NCBI GenBank assembly: GCA_020049245.1
Contig: JAIFLB010000107.1
Coordinates: forward strand, 1-9,396
Direction of reading: 5' to 3'
Length of the DNA stretch: 9,396 bases
Source: Betaproteobacteria bacterium
GTDB taxonomy: Bacteria; Pseudomonadota; Gammaproteobacteria; Burkholderiales; Thiobacillaceae
The notes beneath the pieces were generated by a model. The model saw only the letters and a program-made list of their open reading frames with translations. It was not told the DNA's origin and searched no databases. Position numbers and translations under genes: made by a program. Numbering within the stretch: position 1 is the first letter of the stretch; each line of letters opens with the position of its first letter. Shown in pieces: positions 5,441 to 9,396 of this stretch.

Positions 5441-5494
5441 GAATATTATTGAATGCTAATGTAACTGCGTTTCGCACTTGATCGTTGATCTGCC

Positions 5495-5962
5495 ATGCGC
5501 CCCTCCCTTGTTCTGCTCATTGAAGTTCTGTTTGGTCTGATTTTGTTGACCACACCAGTTCGGGCGGATTTCGACTCCGGCCTGATGGCCTATTCCAGTG
5601 GCGATTTTGATACTGCCGCGCGCGAGTTTTCCATCTTGGCGAAGGGCGGCGACAAGGAAGGGCAGTACTACATGGGGCTTCTTTATGAAGAAGGGCAGGG
5701 CGTCGCGCGACAATTTGATAGCGCTGAAAAGTGCTACACAAAAGCGGCTAAGCAAGGTTATCTCGATGCCTATTTCGCTCTTGGCGAATTGTATTTGCAT
5801 CAACCCGGAAACAAGAAAGATCGGGTTTCCGCGTATTACTGGCTTGAGATGGCGGCAAAGCATGGTCATCCGCGTGGAATGGACGAATTCTTGCGCAACC
5901 AGAAGGCGATGACTCCGGATGAGATCAGCCAGGCCAAAAAAGCGGCCATGAATCTGCCGTGA
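5495..5962 (+). CDS. exported Sel1-repeat (TPR-like) protein
   Basis: This is a 155-residue periplasmic protein built from Sel1-like repeats, alpha-helical scaffolds that mediate protein contacts. A signal peptide spans residues 1-24: MRPS, a long hydrophobic core, then PVRA before DFDSG. A first TPR-like half unit (about 27-51) reads YSSGDFDTAAREFSILAKGG. One clear Sel1 repeat follows (about 53-88) with QYYMGLLYEEGQGV and the paired KCYTKAAKQG. A second repeat (about 89-124) has AYFALGELY and YYWLEMAAKHG. The C-terminus is a short charged helix. The ATG at 5495 is chosen for the signal peptide, although no clear ribosome site precedes it. ychJ follows 43 bp later and a TonB-family gene after that, in one direction and possibly one transcript. 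The binding partner cannot be read from the sequence. Confidence 0.85.
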   Translation: MRPSLVLLIEVLFGLILLTTPVRADFDSGLMAYSSGDFDTAAREFSILAKGGDKEGQYYMGLLYEEGQGVARQFDSAEKCYTKAAKQGYLDAYFALGELYLHQPGNKKDRVSAYYWLEMAAKHGHPRGMDEFLRNQKAMTPDEISQAKKAAMNLP

Positions 5963-6005
5963 ATAAGTCATTGTCCGGTGGTTCATTTCTCTGTTTGCCG
6001 GCGGC

Positions 6006-6407
6006 ATGACAAAAACCGAGGTTCGAGTACTTTGCCCATGTGGATCGGGCAGTTTTTTTCAAAGCTGCTGCCAGCCCTATTTGCAGTCAACCAATTCGCC
6101 GGCGAATGCTGAGCTTCTGATGCGTTCGCGTTACACGGCCTACGTGCTGAAAGACGCTCCATATTTGCTGGCCACCTGGCATCCGGATACACGCCCGGAA
6201 AGTCTGGTCTTCGATCAAGATCCGCCGCCGCAGTGGCTCGGCTTGGCGATCAAGCGCCATTTGCAAATCGATGCACACCACGCCGAAGTCGAGTTTGTCG
6301 CGCGTTACAAGATCAACGGGCGCGGGTTCCGCATGCAAGAAACCAGTCGGTTTGAATGCATTGACGGCCGCTGGCTGTATCTGGATGGTGATCTCGCGCG
6401 CGGCTGA
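6006..6407 (+). CDS. ychJ: YchJ-like (UPF0225) SEC-C motif protein
   Basis: This is a 133-residue YchJ family protein of unknown biochemical function. The N-terminal SEC-C zinc motif is visible as CPCGSGSFFQSCC (Cys10, Cys12, Cys21 and Cys22). The family's conserved block NSPANAELLMRSRYTAYV follows, then LATWHPDTRP and an NTF2-like beta domain with VEFVARYKINGRGFRMQETSRF and RWLYLDGD. The E. coli protein is about 152 residues and carries a second SEC-C motif at its C-terminus. That motif is missing here, and the protein ends shortly after GDLARG. This is probably the natural short form rather than a break, because no cysteine-rich continuation is seen in the other frames. The start at 6006 lacks a strong ribosome site. 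Confidence 0.9.
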   Translation: MTKTEVRVLCPCGSGSFFQSCCQPYLQSTNSPANAELLMRSRYTAYVLKDAPYLLATWHPDTRPESLVFDQDPPPQWLGLAIKRHLQIDAHHAEVEFVARYKINGRGFRMQETSRFECIDGRWLYLDGDLARG

Positions 6408-6439
6408 ATAAGTGGCATGGCGGGCAAGCGGGCCGACTT

Positions 6440-6445
6440 TATACT
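6440..6445 (+). promoter_or_regulatory. -10-like element right before the TonB-family start
   Basis: TATACT matches five of six -10 bases and ends 6 nt before the ATG at 6452. Transcription from it would start at or within a base or two of that ATG, giving a leaderless message. No good -35 box is seen at 16-18 bp spacing, so confidence is limited. Confidence 0.3.
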
Positions 6446-6451
6446 CTCGGC

Positions 6452-7234
6452 ATGATGGCTGGAATTTCCTCAAACTGGGATGTGGGTTGGTTGCGCCAGC
6501 CAATTGCGCTTGGGTTGCTGATCTCGGCCGGGCTTCATTTCATTTTTCTGATCTTGATTCAGGTCACGCCGGTCAGCAGCGGGCGTCAGGTTGTCGTGAT
6601 CAATGCACGCATGCAAACGCCTGCATCTCAGCCCGAACAGAATCAGGAAGTCATGGCCGAACCGCTTGTCCAGTCCGAACCGGACTCATCCGATAAGATC
6701 GTGCTGGCTGTTGAGCCGACGAGTCAGCCCGCGCTGGAAGTGAAGCAGGCAGTTAAGCTGGAAGAGAAACAAGAAGAGGTACAAGAACCAGCGACCGTGG
6801 CGCCACTTGTTTCGATATCCAATAGCGTTGCGTCAGCAGGCGGTACACAAAAGGCACAGCCTACAACGTCAGCTGAAGTCACACGCGGCACTCAACAAGA
6901 AACAGGTTTGCCGAGTTTGCCGATTGGTATCGATACCCAGTTTTACCTGGCGCGTCAGGTCGACAAACAGCCGAAGGCAATAGGTTCGATTGAACCGGTT
7001 TATCCCGAAGAAGCGAAACAACGCGATATCGAAGGCACGCTGAAATTGATGCTGAAAATCGATGATCTTGGGCGTGTGATGTCGGCGGAAGTTGTCGAGG
7101 CAACGCCGGCAGATGTGTTTGATAAGGCAGCGCTGGCGGCGTTTCGGGATGCGCGATTCACCCCGGCGATGAAAGATGGGCGGCCGGTCCGCTATCAAGC
7201 CTACATCCGGGTCGATTTCAAACTGGAGGATTGA
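6452..7234 (+). CDS. TonB-family energy transducer protein
   Basis: This 260-residue protein has TonB architecture. It has a short cytoplasmic N-terminus and one transmembrane helix at about 17-38 (PIALGLLISAGLHFIFLILI). A long periplasmic linker (about 45-165) follows, then a C-terminal TonB domain (about 170-258) with the signature EPVYPEEAKQRDIEGTL, GRVMSAEVVEATP and FRDARFTPAMKDGRPV. Such proteins pass proton-motive-force energy from ExbB-ExbD to outer-membrane receptors. The linker is rich in Glu, Gln, Thr and Val rather than the Pro-Lys/Pro-Glu runs of classical TonB. No exbB, exbD or receptor gene is adjacent, so the partner is unknown. The start may be 6452 or 6455 (MMAG); no ribosome site precedes either. 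The gene converges with mltA. Confidence 0.88.
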   Translation: MMAGISSNWDVGWLRQPIALGLLISAGLHFIFLILIQVTPVSSGRQVVVINARMQTPASQPEQNQEVMAEPLVQSEPDSSDKIVLAVEPTSQPALEVKQAVKLEEKQEEVQEPATVAPLVSISNSVASAGGTQKAQPTTSAEVTRGTQQETGLPSLPIGIDTQFYLARQVDKQPKAIGSIEPVYPEEAKQRDIEGTLKLMLKIDDLGRVMSAEVVEATPADVFDKAALAAFRDARFTPAMKDGRPVRYQAYIRVDFKLED

Positions 7235-7260
7235 TGCTGAAAGCGGAATAAACGTCCGAA

Positions 7261-8577
7261 TCAAGGCGTGATCAGCGGGAAGTCACGTGGCAGCAGAACC
7301 CACATGCGGCCCTTTTGTTTCATCGATCCAGCTTTTTTGCCAGCCTCGTCGCCAAATCCCCAGAAGAAATCTGCGCGCACATTGCCGCGGATGGCGCCGC
7401 CGGTGTCCTGCGCCAGCATCAATCGGTTCAATGTTTCGCTCGAATTGGGGAAGGTGGTGGCCAGCCAGACTGGGGCGCCCAGTGGCATGCCGCGCGGATC
7501 GATGGCGATACTGCGTTCGGCCGTGAGCGGCACACCCAGGGCACCAAGTGGGCCGCTGAGGTGGTTTGGCAGTTCGCGGAAAAAAACATAACTGGGATTC
7601 GCATTCAGCAGTTCCGGCAAACGCGACGAATTCTGCCGTCCCCAATCCTTGATGCCCTGCATCGATGCCTTGTCGAGCGTGAGTTCACCCTTTTCGATCA
7701 GCCATTTTCCGATCGAGCGGTACGGGTGGCCGTTCTGATCAGCGTAACCCACCCGCACGGTATCGCCATTCTCAAGCTGCACGCGGCCCGAACCTTGCAC
7801 CTGCAGGAAGAACAACTCCACCACATCATCAACCCAGACCAGTTCTTTGCCGCGCATCGGTGCTGAGCCGGCTTCAATTTCTGAGCGGCTGAAATACGGC
7901 ACGACCTTGTTGCCCTGCAATCGGCCACGCAAGCGTAAATTCTTCAATTCCGGATAAAGGCTGGCGAGATCAACCACAAGTAGGTCTTCTGGTGCGGCGT
8001 AGATCGGGAAACGGTATTTGGACGTTGGATAGCGACTGCCGCGTAACAAGGGCTCGTAATAGCCGGTGACCAGGCCTTCGAGGCCGTTGTCGGCCTGATT
8101 GATTTGCCAAGGTGAAAAATACTGTTCAAAAAACGCTCGGATGGTCGCGGCATCCGGCGACAGGGCCAACTGTGTGGCAGCCTGGCAAACACCGGTCCAG
8201 GCCGGATTGCTGCGCAAGCCGCGACAGGATTGATGCAATGCCGGCCATGCCGGCGTCATGTCATCGTCACGCCAGCCGGGCAAATGTGTCCAATCCGCCG
8301 GCTTCAACCAGGGCATGGCGATCGGAGTGGTTTTGCCAGGTTCTGGGGAAACCGGGGTCGGTAGTTTGACCGGCTCGACCACGGCGGGCAGATGCGGTGC
8401 GGTTTCGGGGGGCGGCGCAGGGCGCACTTCAGGCGTGGCGACAGCGGGTGGCGCGGTCTCGACAGGTGCCGGTTTGACCGGCTTGACAGGTTCCAGCGGT
8501 GCGTCCGGCCTTTCGCCCAACAAGCTGCAGCCTGAAATCAACATGGCGATCAAGCCAATCAAAAAATATTCGCGCAT
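7261..8577 (-). CDS. mltA: membrane-bound lytic murein transglycosylase A
   Basis: MltA cleaves peptidoglycan between MurNAc and GlcNAc, forming 1,6-anhydro ends, while anchored in the outer membrane. The 438-residue product starts MREYFLIGLIAMLISGCSLLG. The lipobox LISGC gives lipidated Cys17. A proline-rich tether (about 23-88) follows, then the MltA domain with GLEGLVTGYYEPLLRGSR and FFLQVQGSGRV, and the C-terminal 3D domain with AQDTGGAIRG, whose Asp391 corresponds to catalytic Asp308 of E. coli. The protein is longer than the E. coli enzyme, largely because of the tether. The ATG at 8577 is chosen because it puts the lipobox at normal spacing; the frame is open to 8607 with a GTG. It lies 98 bp downstream of apaG on the same strand, possibly co-transcribed. 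Confidence 0.95.
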   Translation of the reverse strand: MREYFLIGLIAMLISGCSLLGERPDAPLEPVKPVKPAPVETAPPAVATPEVRPAPPPETAPHLPAVVEPVKLPTPVSPEPGKTTPIAMPWLKPADWTHLPGWRDDDMTPAWPALHQSCRGLRSNPAWTGVCQAATQLALSPDAATIRAFFEQYFSPWQINQADNGLEGLVTGYYEPLLRGSRYPTSKYRFPIYAAPEDLLVVDLASLYPELKNLRLRGRLQGNKVVPYFSRSEIEAGSAPMRGKELVWVDDVVELFFLQVQGSGRVQLENGDTVRVGYADQNGHPYRSIGKWLIEKGELTLDKASMQGIKDWGRQNSSRLPELLNANPSYVFFRELPNHLSGPLGALGVPLTAERSIAIDPRGMPLGAPVWLATTFPNSSETLNRLMLAQDTGGAIRGNVRADFFWGFGDEAGKKAGSMKQKGRMWVLLPRDFPLITP

Positions 8578-8675
8578 GGAGACTCGGAAGTCGAAAAAAA
8601 CGGACACGGCTAATCAGTCAATAGACCACAAGCAGACCGGCAATGCTGGCAAAGAGGAACTCGCCTGGGGTTCGA

Positions 8676-9059
8676 TCAATGCAAAACGCGCGGGACGGAG
8701 AGGATGAATTCGGGAATTTCGGCTTCAAACGGTTTGCCATCTTCGGCCACCATCTGATAGCTGCCTTTCATCGCACCAACCGGGGTAGAGACGGCGGTTC
8801 CACTGGTGTATTCGAAACTGTCGCCCGGTTTCAGCAGCGGTTGCTCGCCGACCACGCCGAGGCCACGAACTTCCTGCACCTTCTGGTGCGCATCGATGAT
8901 CTGCCAGTGGCGAGAAATCAATTGCGCGGCAATCTGTCCGGTGTTGGAAATGGTGATCGTGTAGGAGAAAACATAGCGCTCGGCGGCCTCGTCCGATTGC
9001 TCGGGGATGAAGTGGGTCTTGGCGGTGACGGTGATATGGTATTTCCTGATTTCGGCCAT
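8676..9059 (-). CDS. apaG: ApaG (Co2+/Mg2+ efflux-associated protein)
   Basis: This 127-residue product spans the whole ApaG (DUF525) fold, a fibronectin-III-like beta sandwich. Its biochemical role is unsettled; the name comes from its linkage with apaH and from cobalt-resistance phenotypes in enterobacteria. Diagnostic segments are YVFSYTITISNTG, SRHWQIID, GLGVVGEQPLLKPGDSFEYT and VGAMKGSYQM. The open frame continues 43 codons upstream to 9188, but MAEIRKYHITVTAKTHF at 9059 is the family start and the extension has no ApaG character. No clear ribosome site is seen. It diverges from rpe across 127 bp and precedes mltA, an arrangement common in Betaproteobacteria. There is no apaH or ksgA nearby, unlike in enterobacteria. 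Confidence 0.95.
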   Translation of the reverse strand: MAEIRKYHITVTAKTHFIPEQSDEAAERYVFSYTITISNTGQIAAQLISRHWQIIDAHQKVQEVRGLGVVGEQPLLKPGDSFEYTSGTAVSTPVGAMKGSYQMVAEDGKPFEAEIPEFILSVPRVLH

Positions 9060-9186
9060 GGTGTGCGGCGAGGTGCGGGGAGAGGTTGCGATTGCACACG
9101 AATCGCTTCGGACTGTCCAGACTGCCCTATATTCCAGGCAGCCTTCGGCGGGTAATATCACGCTTTTAACTAGCCGGGAAATTGTC

Positions 9187-9396
9187 ATGGCCGATTATCA
9201 GATTGCTCCTTCCATCCTCTCCGCCAACTTCGCCAAGCTGGGGGAGGAAGTCGATAAAGTCCTCGCCGCAGGCGCCGACATCGTTCACTTCGACGTCATG
9301 GATAACCACTATGTCCCCAATCTGACCATTGGCCCGCTGGTCTGTGAAGCGCTGCGCAAGCATGGTGTCACCGCGCCGATCGACGTGCATCTGATG
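9187..9396 (+). CDS. rpe: ribulose-phosphate 3-epimerase, 5' part
   Basis: Rpe interconverts ribulose-5-phosphate and xylulose-5-phosphate in the pentose phosphate pathway and, in autotrophs, the Calvin cycle. Only the first 70 codons are in the window; the gene runs off the right end. The TIM-barrel start is unmistakable: APSILSANFAKLGEE (with Ser9), VHFDVMDNHYVPNLTIGP with metal/catalytic residues His34 and Asp36, and APIDVHLM with His68 at the window edge. The ATG at 9187 gives the usual N-terminus MADYQIAPS. A weak CGGGAA lies about 9 nt upstream, and TAATAT (9153-9158) is a possible -10 element without a good -35. It diverges from apaG. In many relatives gph and trpE follow. Confidence 0.97.
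   Translation, partial: MADYQIAPSILSANFAKLGEEVDKVLAAGADIVHFDVMDNHYVPNLTIGPLVCEALRKHGVTAPIDVHLM

Larger units (their letters stand above)
4767..5494. other. AT-rich intergenic stretch without a confident gene
   Basis: Apart from the repeats listed separately and a weak minus-strand frame at 5222-5440, I see no convincing gene here. Open frames at 4888-5124 (minus, GTG start) and 4967-5215 (plus, TTG start) lack ribosome sites and recognisable protein features. Composition is clearly more AT-rich than the flanks from about 4770 to 5260. It contains two DnaA-box-like nonamers, tandem hairpins at 4954-4981, and an inverted repeat AGTTGGC (5348-5354) with GCCAACT (5371-5377). It could be a degraded acquired segment. 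Confidence 0.5.

Noticed and set aside
8235..8260. Direct repeat ATGCCGGCC/ATGCCGGCG inside mltA
   Set aside because: It is short, lies in coding sequence and keeps the frame; ordinary GC-rich codon usage explains it.
8578..8675. A short hydrophobic frame in the apaG-mltA gap (minus strand, ending FASIAGLLVVY)
   Set aside because: It has no plausible start codon with a ribosome site after apaG and is very short; probably coincidence.
9060..9188. A 43-codon upstream extension of apaG
   Set aside because: MAEIRKYHITV at 9059 is the normal ApaG start; the extension runs across the divergent promoter region of rpe and shows no family similarity.

Overview
The window reads as a stretch of betaproteobacterial chromosome, mostly housekeeping genes in a GC-rich background. 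The evidence is the protein set (ArgC, ErpA, RpiA, biosynthetic IlvA with two ACT-like domains, ApaG, MltA, Rpe) together with the neighbourhoods argC-erpA and apaG-mltA diverging from rpe, which are familiar from Betaproteobacteria. I cannot name a genus from sequence alone.

Layout. Positions 42-1768 hold argC, a frame-broken erpA and yacG on the plus strand. A strong hairpin terminator separates erpA from yacG. rpiA converges on yacG from the minus strand and diverges from ilvA (2571-4079) across a 120-bp intergenic region. A bidirectional terminator at 4084-4110 closes ilvA and a small secreted-protein gene on the minus strand (4122-4385). Positions 4386-5494 are visibly more AT-rich and gene-poor. 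They hold one further small secreted-protein candidate (4551-4757, minus), one weak small ORF (5222-5440, minus), DnaA-box-like sites, a 16-bp palindrome and nested or tandem hairpins. This is the least explained part of the window. From 5495 a plus-strand run follows: a Sel1-repeat periplasmic protein, a YchJ-like SEC-C protein and a TonB-family protein. mltA and apaG lie on the minus strand, and rpe starts at 9187 and runs off the end.

How the genes fit together. argC serves arginine synthesis and ilvA isoleucine synthesis. rpiA and rpe encode the two enzymes that interconvert ribulose-5-phosphate with ribose-5-phosphate and xylulose-5-phosphate. mltA (murein turnover), the TonB protein (energy transfer to outer-membrane receptors) and the small exported proteins act at the envelope.

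The most noteworthy observation is erpA. Its promoter, ribosome site, N-terminal part and all three cluster-binding cysteines are present, but the reading frame shifts at about codon 28-30, in a way that fits a 14-nt deletion. I see no defence system, CRISPR array, complete insertion sequence, rRNA or tRNA. I did not find a convincing new multi-gene system.
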